Positions 9,128 to 16,682 of a stretch of DNA of 64,000 bases are shown piece by piece (within the stretch, counting starts at the first letter, position 1; every line of letters starts with the position of its first letter). The stretch is taken from assembly GCF_023715155.1 (NCBI RefSeq), contig NZ_JAMBNQ010000001.1, forward strand, positions 248,001 through 312,000, given 5' to 3'. A program made the position numbers and the translations under genes. Origin of the DNA: Neobacillus mesonae (lineage in GTDB: Bacteria > Bacillota > Bacilli > Bacillales > Cytobacillaceae). Below the pieces are notes generated by a model, which saw only the letters and a program-made list of their open reading frames with translations, ran no database searches and was not told the DNA's origin.

Positions 9128-9229
9128 TTACCAGACCCAAGCCGCACCAACAATAATTAATAAAATAAACAATACTACGATTAACGCAAATCCGGATCCA
9201 AATCCGCCTGCTACTACGCCATCAGCCAT
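9128..9229 (-). CDS. YjcZ-family sporulation miniprotein (33 residues)
   Basis: Small hydrophobic protein starting MADGVVAGGFGSGFALIVVL and ending AAWVW. The glycine-rich N-terminus followed by FALIVVLFILLIIVGAA is the hallmark of the YjcZ/SscA family, several members of which are made in sporulating cells. The ribosome site AGGAGGT precedes the ATG on the - strand. It is too short for normal gene calling and the opposite strand carries a longer but meaningless frame. Role: probably a spore or membrane miniprotein, by family only. Confidence 0.85.
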   Translation of the reverse strand: MADGVVAGGFGSGFALIVVLFILLIIVGAAWVW

Positions 9230-9407
9230 ATCTAATACCTCCTAATATTGTTTTAATCTTCCACTAAAGATATGGATATTGTTGATCCCTTTTAGCGGAC
9301 CGCCAATCGGCGTGTTTTCTTTACTATCATATGTAGTTGATTTGTCCAGTGTTAAGGGCAAATATCATGATTTTGATAAATTACAAAGCTGCAGTGATTT
9401 TTTTCTA

Positions 9408-9436
9408 TTGGATAACTTAATCGAATCCTCTATACT
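9408..9436 (+). promoter_or_regulatory. Candidate sigma-A promoter for scpAB
   Basis: TTGGAT at 9408-9413, 17-base spacer, TATACT at 9431-9436 (an overlapping TATAAT follows). It lies 47 bases before the scpA start. Confidence 0.6.
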
Positions 9437-9482
9437 ATAATAGGTTAAATGAATTAATTTTAGAATTTTGGTGAGAAGATTT

Positions 9483-10253
9483 ATGCCATATCAGGTGAAA
9501 ATTGATGCCTTTGAAGGACCATTAGATTTACTGCTTCATTTAATTAATCGGCTGGAAATTGATATTTATGATATACCGGTTGCCCAGATCACTGAGCAAT
9601 ACCTGTTATATATTCATACGATGAAAGAGTTGAGGCTTGATATCGCCAGTGAATTTCTGGTGATGGCAGCAACCTTGCTTGCCATTAAGAGTAAAATGCT
9701 GCTGCCTAAGCATGAGGAAGATTTACAAGATGTGGATCAAGAATTTGCTTATGAAGAAGACCCAAGGGACGAACTTGTGGAGCGCTTGATTGAATATAGG
9801 AAATTTAAAGAAGCGGCCCAGGATTTAAAAACGATGGAAGAAGAGAGGGGGCTCATGTTTACGAAACCGCCTAGCGACCTTTCTGATTTTATCCAGGATT
9901 CCGAGCCCGCTAAGACTGAATTGGATGTCACTCTATATGACATGCTGGCAGCCATTCAAAAATTACTCCGCAGGAAGAAGCTTCAGCGCCCTATGTCGAC
10001 GAAAATTACCCGCCAGGAAATATCGATTGAATCGAGAATGAACGAAATATTAGATGAATTAAAGCAGTTTAAAGGACGGAAGAATTTTAATGATTTATTT
10101 GCAACACCAACGAAGGAACATATTGTGGTAACATTTTTGGCCATCTTAGAACTAATGAAGCGGAAAAAAATAGATACCATGCAGCAGGAAAACTTTGGTG
10201 AAATTTATGTAGAAGCTGTTAAGGAAGGAGCCGATGTAATTGGAAATTATTAA
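9483..10253 (+). CDS. scpA: Segregation and condensation protein A
   Basis: Kleisin subunit of the Smc-ScpA-ScpB condensin complex that compacts and helps segregate the chromosome. The 256-residue protein starts [20 protein letters not shown], the conserved N-terminal SMC-binding segment, and ends with a winged-helix region. I use ATG 9483, matching the family start; TTG 9468 and GTG 9471 upstream lie in the ribosome site GGTGAGA. It overlaps scpB by 14 bases, so the two are coupled and form one complex. Confidence 0.95.
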   Translation: MPYQVKIDAFEGPLDLLLHLINRLEIDIYDIPVAQITEQYLLYIHTMKELRLDIASEFLVMAATLLAIKSKMLLPKHEEDLQDVDQEFAYEEDPRDELVERLIEYRKFKEAAQDLKTMEEERGLMFTKPPSDLSDFIQDSEPAKTELDVTLYDMLAAIQKLLRRKKLQRPMSTKITRQEISIESRMNEILDELKQFKGRKNFNDLFATPTKEHIVVTFLAILELMKRKKIDTMQQENFGEIYVEAVKEGADVIGNY

Positions 10254-10827
10254 TTGGACAGGCATCCTGGAAAGCCTCTTATTTGCTGCAGGTGATGAAG
10301 GACTAACATTAAAACAAATTGTTGAAGTACTCCAAGTAAATGAACCAGAAGCAAACGAAATCATTGAGGAGCTCAAGCAAGAATATGCAAAAAATGATAA
10401 TAGGGGTCTTGTATTAATTCAATTGGCAGGGACTTATCAATTGGCTACTAAGAAAGAAAATGCTGATTATTTAAAAAAGCTAGTGGACTCTCCCAATACC
10501 TCTGCCTTATCGCAAGCTGCATTAGAAACATTGGCTATTGTTGCTTATAAGCAGCCAATTACTCGTGCGGAAATTGAGGAGATCCGCGGGGTGAAAACGG
10601 AAAGACCGCTTCATACGCTTATGGCCAAAGCGTTAATCAAAGAAGCAGGCCGCGCTGAAGGAACCGGCAGAGCGTATTTATATGGAACGACAAAGGAATT
10701 TCTTGATTATTTCGGTTTGAAAAGTCTTGAGGAGCTTCCAAAGCTGCCTGACAAAGTAGAAGATGATTATGTTCAAGAAGAAGCAGATTTGTTTTTTGAG
10801 AAATTTCAAGAAACATTAAATTCTTAA
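10240..10827 (+). CDS. scpB: Segregation and condensation protein B
   Basis: Winged-helix partner that binds ScpA in the Smc condensin complex. The 195-residue protein keeps [29 protein letters not shown] and the GRAYLYGTT segment typical of ScpB. TTG 10240 lies 9 bases after AAGGAAGGAG inside the scpA end. The C-terminus [14 protein letters not shown] matches the family. No strong terminator follows; the next gene begins 75 bases later. Confidence 0.95.
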   Translation: MEIINWTGILESLLFAAGDEGLTLKQIVEVLQVNEPEANEIIEELKQEYAKNDNRGLVLIQLAGTYQLATKKENADYLKKLVDSPNTSALSQAALETLAIVAYKQPITRAEIEEIRGVKTERPLHTLMAKALIKEAGRAEGTGRAYLYGTTKEFLDYFGLKSLEELPKLPDKVEDDYVQEEADLFFEKFQETLNS

Positions 10828-10902
10828 CCCTTAGGTTGTTGCTGATTTATGCTAAAATATAGGATGATTGTATAACATGCAATTATAAGGAGAGGGATTA
10901 AG

Positions 10903-11322
10903 TTGCTAATTAAAGAATGTAAAGGCTACGAATTAGAAAAAGAAAAATCAAATACATCCGAGGATTTTTTTAACAGAAGTGAATTAACTTTTGTAGAAGA
11001 TGGAGTGGAAAAAACACTGCATGTCCTTTATGTTAGATATTTTGATGAAATTTTTCCCGAATTCACCCCTTTTCAGCAGGATCCGGTTTTTTCTGGAGAT
11101 GGATATGAAGTGAACTTTAAGGATATTGTGGCACTTGTTTGTCTGCTTAAAAACCCTGAATTAAGGGAGCGCAAGCGTCTTTATATTAATTCAAAAAATG
11201 AATTTGCTTCCTATTTCAAAGAAATTAATTTTGACAGATTCTCTGAAATTTTTTCCGCTCTTCAACAAGGAAAAGGATATGAGCTGCGTTCTTCTTTAGA
11301 ATTTATCACACAGCCAAAATAA
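10903..11322 (+). CDS. Uncharacterised 139-residue protein
   Basis: I do not recognise this protein. It starts with TTG 10903 behind a good ribosome site AAGGAGAG at 10887-10894 and ends before a clear terminator at 11361. It is soluble and acidic, rich in Phe, Glu and Lys, with one single-Cys-containing helical segment (DIVALVCLLKNPELRERKR). No signal peptide or membrane segment. In B. subtilis ypuI lies at this position, but the sequence does not look like ypuI to me. A separate promoter is likely (TG-n-TAAAAT near 10850). Confidence 0.75.
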   Translation: MLIKECKGYELEKEKSNTSEDFFNRSELTFVEDGVEKTLHVLYVRYFDEIFPEFTPFQQDPVFSGDGYEVNFKDIVALVCLLKNPELRERKRLYINSKNEFASYFKEINFDRFSEIFSALQQGKGYELRSSLEFITQPK

Positions 11323-11360
11323 AAATGAATAATATGCAACAAGGCTGCCAAATTGAAGTG

Positions 11361-11402
11361 AACCCCTTAGGCTGGATTAATAATCCGCTTAAGGGGTTTT
11401 TG
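11361..11402 (+). terminator. Terminator after the 139-residue gene
   Basis: Stem aacccctta / taaggggtt, 20-base loop with an inner stem (ggatta / taatcc), followed by five T. Confidence 0.85.
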
Positions 11403-11472
11403 CTGTTCTTAAGAAATAATGATGTTCATAACATTAATACTGGATTGGACCTGAATAGGGGAGTGGTAAATA

Positions 11473-12369
11473 ATGAACCGCTTTAACCGTTATGTTGATC
11501 AATTGTTTAAATGGAATGGGCAAATGAGAGAATTTCTTCAATCGGAGCAGGTGGCCAGGGAGTCTGAATTATGGGAAAAGCTTGATCAGTTTGCTGAATT
11601 GATTGAAAGTACAGACCATGATTTATCAAACGAGGAATTGTTGAACCTGCAAGTAAAAGCAGAGCATATTCATGAGGAGCTTGAAAATTATTTTAATAGA
11701 AAACAAATACGTGAAATAGGGACGATCATGGTGGTTGAAAAGCATGTACCGCCTGGAGGACATACTCTTCCAAAGCTTCCTTACGAATATAATGCTCTGG
11801 AGCCATATATTTCAGAGGAAATCATGAGGCTCCACCATGAAAAACATCATCGTGCTTATGTGAATGGATTAAACAAAGCCGAGCTGGAATTGAAAAAAGC
11901 CAGAGAATCGAATGATTTTTCATTGATTAAACATTGGTCCCGCGAGCTTAGTTTCCATGGCTCCGGTCATTATCTTCACACCCTTTTTTGGAGAAATATG
12001 AGCCCAAATGGGGGCGGTTATCCTCAAGGTATAATAAAAATTGAAATTGAAAATTATTTTGGCAGTTTTAATGCTTTTCAAAAACAATTTTCCGAATGTG
12101 CAAAGCAAGTAGAAGGTGTCGGCTGGGCCTTGTTAGTCTGGTCGCCAAAGGCAAGACATTTAGAGGTTTTGCAGACAGAGAGGCATATGCTGTTTACTCA
12201 ATGGGGTACGATTCCACTGCTAGTATTGGATGTATGGGAACACGCTTACTATCTTCAATATAAAAATCAACGGGATGATTATGTTGATAATTGGTGGAAT
12301 ATCGTCAATTGGCATGAAGTTGAAATGAGATTGGAAAAAGCTGCAGATATCAAATGGCCATCGGTATAA
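11473..12369 (+). CDS. sodF: Superoxide dismutase (Fe/Mn), SodF-type with N-terminal extension
   Basis: Converts superoxide to hydrogen peroxide and oxygen. The 298-residue protein is longer than typical Fe/Mn SODs (about 200); the catalytic part begins near residue 95 (HTLPKLPYEYNALEPYI). Metal ligands are visible: His121 in LHHEKHH, His169 in YLHTLFW, and Asp253 and His257 in DVWEHAYYLQY. The first 90 residues form a helical, charged extension (ELWEKLDQFAELIEST), like the SodF protein of B. subtilis. Metal preference cannot be read with confidence. It has its own terminator and is not part of an operon. Confidence 0.9.
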   Translation: MNRFNRYVDQLFKWNGQMREFLQSEQVARESELWEKLDQFAELIESTDHDLSNEELLNLQVKAEHIHEELENYFNRKQIREIGTIMVVEKHVPPGGHTLPKLPYEYNALEPYISEEIMRLHHEKHHRAYVNGLNKAELELKKARESNDFSLIKHWSRELSFHGSGHYLHTLFWRNMSPNGGGYPQGIIKIEIENYFGSFNAFQKQFSECAKQVEGVGWALLVWSPKARHLEVLQTERHMLFTQWGTIPLLVLDVWEHAYYLQYKNQRDDYVDNWWNIVNWHEVEMRLEKAADIKWPSV

Positions 12370-12376
12370 GAGTGGG

Positions 12377-12406
12377 AACGGCATCCAAGCATTGATGCCG
12401 TTTTCT
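12377..12406 (+). terminator. Terminator of sodF
   Basis: Perfect 9-bp stem aacggcatc / gatgccgtt with an 8-base loop and a short T run. Confidence 0.85.
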
Positions 12407-12453
12407 TGTCATATCATAACTTGTCCTGCATAAGATTTAATAAAGTGAAACTT

Positions 12454-12711
12454 CAATCAGCGGGGGGGTTTCTTATCCACACTGATTGTTAGTCTCGTTG
12501 TACTGACGACTCTATTAACGAGCCTATCGAACCGATAGCAGAGTCAGTACGAACCCGATTAGCTCAACTAAACCTCTCTGCTTATGCATCGGTAAGTTTC
12601 GCTGAATCTCAACAATCGGGGCGGATACGGCAGTTATCCTCCGCTTAAACTACCTGCTTGCTCTAATCTTTAAAACAAAGGGATTTTACTTTCCAGTTAA
12701 TGGAGGATAAA
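12454..12711 (-). mobile_element. IS200/IS605-like non-autonomous element, copy A
   Basis: Occupies most of the 410-base gap between sodF and dacB. Read on the - strand it begins TTTATCC with a small hairpin (TCCA-TTAAC-TGGA), then AAGTAAAATCCC. It ends with a hairpin whose outer arms are caatcag (12454-12460) and ctgattg (12482-12488) on +. Inside, on +, it carries the box agtacgaacccgatt followed by agctcaactaa, next to the stem gtactga..ctct / agagtcagtac. All these parts line up in the same order with copy B at 45010-45221. No reading frame inside. A structured RNA is an alternative reading. Confidence 0.55.
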
Positions 12712-12779
12712 ACTAAAGTGTAACAAAGTAAAAAGATTCTGGAGCGAAGCAATACTTAAAAAAAGGACGAGGGTTGCCA

Positions 12780-13928
12780 ATGAAAACGATACGGAAGCTG
12801 ATAATCTTTACCTTTATCATTACATTATTTATCGCAAATATTCCTAAAAAAGCGGAAGCTTCTTTTGGAGTAAGTGCGGCAAGTGCTGTGTTAATAGAAC
12901 AAAAATCCGGACGCGTCCTTTATGAGAAAGAGGCATATACCAAGAGAAGAATTGCCAGCATTACAAAAATAATGACAGCCATTCTTGCTATTGAATCCGG
13001 AAAAATGGATCAAACTGTTACGGTAAGTGAAAATGCAGCCCGTACAGAGGGTTCGAGTGTCTATTTAAAGCCTGGACAAAAAATAAAACTAGAAGATTTA
13101 GTATATGGGTTAATGCTGAGATCTGGAAATGATACAGCAGTTGCTATTGCCGAATATGTCGGAGGAAGTGTTGAAGGCTTTGCATATTTAATGAATCAGA
13201 AGGCAAAAGAAATCGGTATGCTGAACACACATTTTGCCAACCCTCATGGACTTGATGATCATGAAAATCATTATTCAACTGCCTATGATATGGCAATTTT
13301 AACCCGTTATGCAATGCAAAACAAAACCTATCAAAAAATTGCAGGAACAAAGGTACATCGCGCACCAAACCCAAATGAAGATTGGGATTATGTATGGAAA
13401 AACAAAAACAGACTTTTGACTAAATATAAATATGCGACCGGCGGGAAAACAGGCTTTACCAAGAGGGCAAAAAGAACATTGGTTACTACAGCCTCAAAAG
13501 GTGATATGGACCTTATCGCTGTCACCTTAAATGCACCTGATGATTGGAACGACCACATTTCCATGTATGACTATGGTTTTAAAAATTATGACATGGCAGA
13601 AGTGATTGAAAAAGGAAACCTCGATATTGTAAAAAATAAATACTATAAAAAAAATCAATTATATATAAAAAAGGAAATCCTCTATCCGGTAACAAGTAAG
13701 GAAATGGGATTATTTACTGTTAAATATAAATTAAACAAGCCTGAGAAGAAGTGGATTCAATCGAAAAAGACAGAACATGTTGCAGGGCGTGCTATCGTTT
13801 TTTTAGACGACAGGGCAGTGGAGGAAACTCCCATTTTCTATCAAAATACTCCCGTTAAAAAGAAAGGTTTCATAGATTTTATGAAAGACATTTTTCTGTC
13901 AATTATGGGTGTGAAGTTAAATGGTTAA
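12780..13928 (+). CDS. dacB: D-alanyl-D-alanine carboxypeptidase DacB (PBP5*)
   Basis: Penicillin-binding carboxypeptidase that trims peptide side chains of spore cortex peptidoglycan and so limits cross-linking. The 382-residue protein has a signal peptide (cleavage near AEA, residue 27), the SxxK motif SITK with Ser60, the SxN motif in LRSGND and the KTG motif in GGKTGF. Length equals B. subtilis DacB. ATG 12780 follows AAAGGACGAGG; a TTG at 12774 overlaps that site. It overlaps spmA by 8 bases: the dacB-spmA-spmB operon. Confidence 0.95.
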   Translation: MKTIRKLIIFTFIITLFIANIPKKAEASFGVSAASAVLIEQKSGRVLYEKEAYTKRRIASITKIMTAILAIESGKMDQTVTVSENAARTEGSSVYLKPGQKIKLEDLVYGLMLRSGNDTAVAIAEYVGGSVEGFAYLMNQKAKEIGMLNTHFANPHGLDDHENHYSTAYDMAILTRYAMQNKTYQKIAGTKVHRAPNPNEDWDYVWKNKNRLLTKYKYATGGKTGFTKRAKRTLVTTASKGDMDLIAVTLNAPDDWNDHISMYDYGFKNYDMAEVIEKGNLDIVKNKYYKKNQLYIKKEILYPVTSKEMGLFTVKYKLNKPEKKWIQSKKTEHVAGRAIVFLDDRAVEETPIFYQNTPVKKKGFIDFMKDIFLSIMGVKLNG

Positions 13929-14508
13929 TTATATTTGGGTAGGCATGACCATTATTGGCATTATCTTTGCACTGATTAATGGAACGATGGATGAAGTAAA
14001 TAAAGCAGTTTTTGATGGTGCAAAAGAGGCAGTAACAATTTGCATTGGTCTAATCAGCGTTCTTGTCTTTTGGCTGGGGATGATGCGAATTGCGGAGGAA
14101 TCAGGACTATTAGAAAAATTGTCCAAACTATTCCGGCCCCTGGTGAAATTCATTTTCCCTGAGGTGCCTGTTAATCATCCTGCAATGGGGTATATATTAT
14201 CCAATATGATTTCTAATATGTTTGGCCTGGGAAATGCAGCAACTCCTCTCGGAATCAAAGCAATGGAACAGCTGAAAAAATTAAATGGCCGCAAAAATTC
14301 AGCCAGCAGGTCCATGGTTACTTTCCTTGCCATTAATACTGCCAGTATCACCATTATACCAACAACTGTTATCGCCATTCGGATGAATTATAATTCCGCA
14401 TCTCCCACAGAAATTGTGGTACCAACCATTATTACTACTTTTTTATCTGCAGTTGCAGCAATTCTTATCGATCGTTTTTTCTATTACCGCAAAAAGCCTA
14501 AAGGATGA
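13921..14508 (+). CDS. spmA: Spore maturation protein A
   Basis: Integral membrane protein needed for full spore core dehydration. The 195-residue protein (B. subtilis 196) has about four to five hydrophobic segments and the conserved gate-like segment MGYILSNMISNMFGLGNAATPLG of nucleoside-transporter-like gate domains. It starts within the end of dacB and is followed 6 bases later by spmB; the two are thought to act together. Confidence 0.95.
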   Translation: MVNYIWVGMTIIGIIFALINGTMDEVNKAVFDGAKEAVTICIGLISVLVFWLGMMRIAEESGLLEKLSKLFRPLVKFIFPEVPVNHPAMGYILSNMISNMFGLGNAATPLGIKAMEQLKKLNGRKNSASRSMVTFLAINTASITIIPTTVIAIRMNYNSASPTEIVVPTIITTFLSAVAAILIDRFFYYRKKPKG

Positions 14509-14514
14509 TGATAT

Positions 14515-15051
14515 ATGGCATTGCTTTCGACCATCTCAATAACATTTATACCACTTTTAATTGGCTTTATTTTGCTATACGGTACGTTTAAACAAGTGCC
14601 AACATATGAAAGCTTTGTAGAAGGTGGAAAGGAAGGGATAAAAATCGCGGTTCAAATTATTCCTTTTTTGGTAGGAATGCTTGTCGCGATATCTATTTTC
14701 AGGGCATCAGGGGCGTTAGATGCCTTAATGAACCTGCTTAGGCCGCTTATGAATTCTATCGGTGTCCCGGCGGAAATTGTACCATTATTGTTTATACGGC
14801 CAATTTCAGGAACTGCGGCGCTGGGGATGACTAGTGATTTAATAGCTGTTCATGGACCAGATTCTTTTATAGGCAGACTTGCATCTATCCTTCAAGGAAG
14901 TACAGATACGACTTTTTATGTTTTAACGGTTTATTTCGGTGCTGTTGGAATTAAAAAGATGGGTGATGCTTTAAAGGTCGGATTGTTAGCAGATGTAGCA
15001 GGAATTATTATATCCATCATAGTTGTAACATTGATATTTGGAGCAAAATAA
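14515..15051 (+). CDS. spmB: Spore maturation protein B
   Basis: Membrane partner of SpmA in spore core dehydration. The 178-residue protein (same length as in B. subtilis) is hydrophobic with gate-domain motif FIRPISGTAALGMTSDLI and GSTDTTFYVLTVYFGAVG. Last gene of the dacB operon, followed by a hairpin terminator. Confidence 0.95.
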   Translation: MALLSTISITFIPLLIGFILLYGTFKQVPTYESFVEGGKEGIKIAVQIIPFLVGMLVAISIFRASGALDALMNLLRPLMNSIGVPAEIVPLLFIRPISGTAALGMTSDLIAVHGPDSFIGRLASILQGSTDTTFYVLTVYFGAVGIKKMGDALKVGLLADVAGIIISIIVVTLIFGAK

Positions 15052-15071
15052 TGAATAAAAATAGTTTAAAT

Positions 15072-15112
15072 GCGGGTCCAATCATTTGGAGCCGCTGTTT
15101 TTATTTTTTTTC
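15072..15112 (+). terminator. Terminator of dacB-spmAB
   Basis: Stem gcgggtccaa / ttggagccgc with one G-G mismatch, 4-base loop, then a long T-rich tail. Confidence 0.8.
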
Positions 15113-15257
15113 GATAATAGTCTGTACTTTGAAAAGTGGGCAATTTATGTCATAATTCAGTAGGATGAGTGATTAAACCCCATTAAACGAATGAAGCTTA
15201 CAGTGGCTTAGATTGTCATTGATCTTAATCGGTTTAAAAATTTATGAGGTGAATAAT

Positions 15258-15998
15258 ATGGAACGACTGCAAAAGGTCATAGCCCGTGCAGGCATTGCTT
15301 CAAGAAGAAAAGCAGAAGAGTTAATTAAAGAAGGCAGGGTAAAGGTAAACGGAATAATTGTCACAGAGCTTGGGGTTAAGGTAACTTCCTCCGACCGGAT
15401 AGAGGTAAACGAAATACCGATTGAACGAGAGGAATCTGTTTATTTTCTTCTATATAAGCCAAGAGGAGTTATTTCCAGTGTCAGCGATGATAAAGGAAGA
15501 AAGGTCGTGACAGACTTCTTTGTTGGGTTAAAAGAAAGAATTTTTCCAGTTGGAAGACTTGATTACGATACTTCTGGTTTATTGTTGTTAACCAATGATG
15601 GAGAATTTGCGAATTTACTTATGCATCCGAGCAGCGAAATTGAAAAGGTTTATGTTGCCAAGGTAAAAGGAGTTCCCTTAAAGGAAAAACTGAAGAAATT
15701 AGAAAAGGGAGTTCGTCTTGAAGATGGAAAAACTGCTCCTGCAAGGATTAAAATGCTTTCATTTGATAAGAAAAAGCAAACGGCCATTATTGAAATCTCC
15801 ATTCATGAAGGCCGAAATCGTCAAGTAAGAAGAATGTTTGAAGCAATCGGACACGAAGTACTGAAATTAAAGCGGGAGCGCTATGGTTTCTTAACATTAA
15901 GCGGTTTAAAAGCTGGAGAGGCAAGAGAACTTACCCCTCATGAAGTAAAACAATTAAGAGCTGCTGCCATGGAAACCAAAAAAAATCAAAAACGGTGA
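15258..15998 (+). CDS. rluB: 23S rRNA pseudouridine synthase RluB
   Basis: Makes pseudouridine in helix 80-93 region of 23S rRNA. The 246-residue protein has an N-terminal S4 RNA-binding domain (LQKVIARAGIASRRKAEELI) and the catalytic motif PVGRLDYDTSGLLLLTNDG with the active-site Asp. ATG 15258 follows GAGGTGA at 15245-15251; the frame is open further upstream but without family similarity. It sits between spmB and resA as in B. subtilis. Confidence 0.95.
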   Translation: MERLQKVIARAGIASRRKAEELIKEGRVKVNGIIVTELGVKVTSSDRIEVNEIPIEREESVYFLLYKPRGVISSVSDDKGRKVVTDFFVGLKERIFPVGRLDYDTSGLLLLTNDGEFANLLMHPSSEIEKVYVAKVKGVPLKEKLKKLEKGVRLEDGKTAPARIKMLSFDKKKQTAIIEISIHEGRNRQVRRMFEAIGHEVLKLKRERYGFLTLSGLKAGEARELTPHEVKQLRAAAMETKKNQKR

Positions 15999-16038
15999 TG
16001 ATTTTTTGAATTGGAAAGTTTATCAAAAAGTTCATAGA

Positions 16039-16095
16039 AACTTCACAAATACTATATGTGGTAAACACTACCTAAATAATGAAAAATGATATAAT
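16039..16095 (+). promoter_or_regulatory. Candidate res operon promoter with ResD-like box
   Basis: Extended -10 TG-A-TATAAT at 16087-16095 without a good -35. The segment aacttcacaaat at 16039-16050 reads atttgtgaagtt on the other strand, which resembles the TTTGTGAAT sequences bound by ResD. An activator-dependent promoter would fit, but this rests on short matches. Confidence 0.35.
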
Positions 16096-16133
16096 TTAGC
16101 TTAACTGTGATAAGTTGTAACGGAGGGGTGAAA

Positions 16134-16658
16134 ATGAAAAAACGACGGTTAATCATGCGTTCAATCATTCTTGCTGTGCTTGTGGCGGCTGTAGCTTATA
16201 CACTATATGCAAATTTTATGAAAGACCATGCACAAAAAGTGTCTGTAGGGAAACAAGCACCTGATTTTGTTCTTACTGATATGCAGGGAAACAAGCATCG
16301 CTTATCTGATTATAAAGGCCAGGGTGTATTTTTGAATTTCTGGGGAACTTGGTGTCCGCCATGTAAAAAAGAAATGCCTTATATTAATAACCAATATCAC
16401 CAATTCAAAGACCAGGGTGTTCAAGTCCTGTCTGTTGATATCCAGGAATCTGAACTTGCAGTGAATCAATTTATTGAACGTTACAAGCTTGATTTTCCAG
16501 TTATGATTGATACCAATAAAGAAGTTATGACTGCATATGGTATTGACCAGCTTCCAGCTACTTTCCTGATTGATAAGGATGGGAAAGTGGTGAAGTATAC
16601 TACCGGCGAGATGACAGAGAATATGGTTAGGCAATATATGGAGAAAATAAAACCATAA
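16134..16658 (+). CDS. resA: Thiol-disulfide oxidoreductase ResA
   Basis: Membrane-anchored, extracytoplasmic thioredoxin-like protein that reduces the heme-binding cysteines of apocytochrome c. The 174-residue protein has one N-terminal membrane anchor (residues 9-27), AlkA/TSA-like thioredoxin fold, and the active-site WGTWCPPCKKE with Cys74 and Cys77. The pair between the cysteines is Pro-Pro, where B. subtilis ResA has Glu-Pro. ATG 16134 follows GGAGGGG at 16122-16128. First gene of resABC. Confidence 0.93.
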   Translation: MKKRRLIMRSIILAVLVAAVAYTLYANFMKDHAQKVSVGKQAPDFVLTDMQGNKHRLSDYKGQGVFLNFWGTWCPPCKKEMPYINNQYHQFKDQGVQVLSVDIQESELAVNQFIERYKLDFPVMIDTNKEVMTAYGIDQLPATFLIDKDGKVVKYTTGEMTENMVRQYMEKIKP

Positions 16659-16682
16659 CGGTTTATAGGGAGTTTTTCAATC

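Noticed and set aside
9042-9245. 67-residue + strand frame
   Set aside because: Antisense to the convincing yjcZ-like gene; no ribosome site and no family features.
12454-12711. T-box or other riboswitch upstream of dacB
   Set aside because: No T-box sequence or specifier loop; the element is repeated at 45010 in the opposite orientation to its neighbour, and begins and ends like a mobile element.
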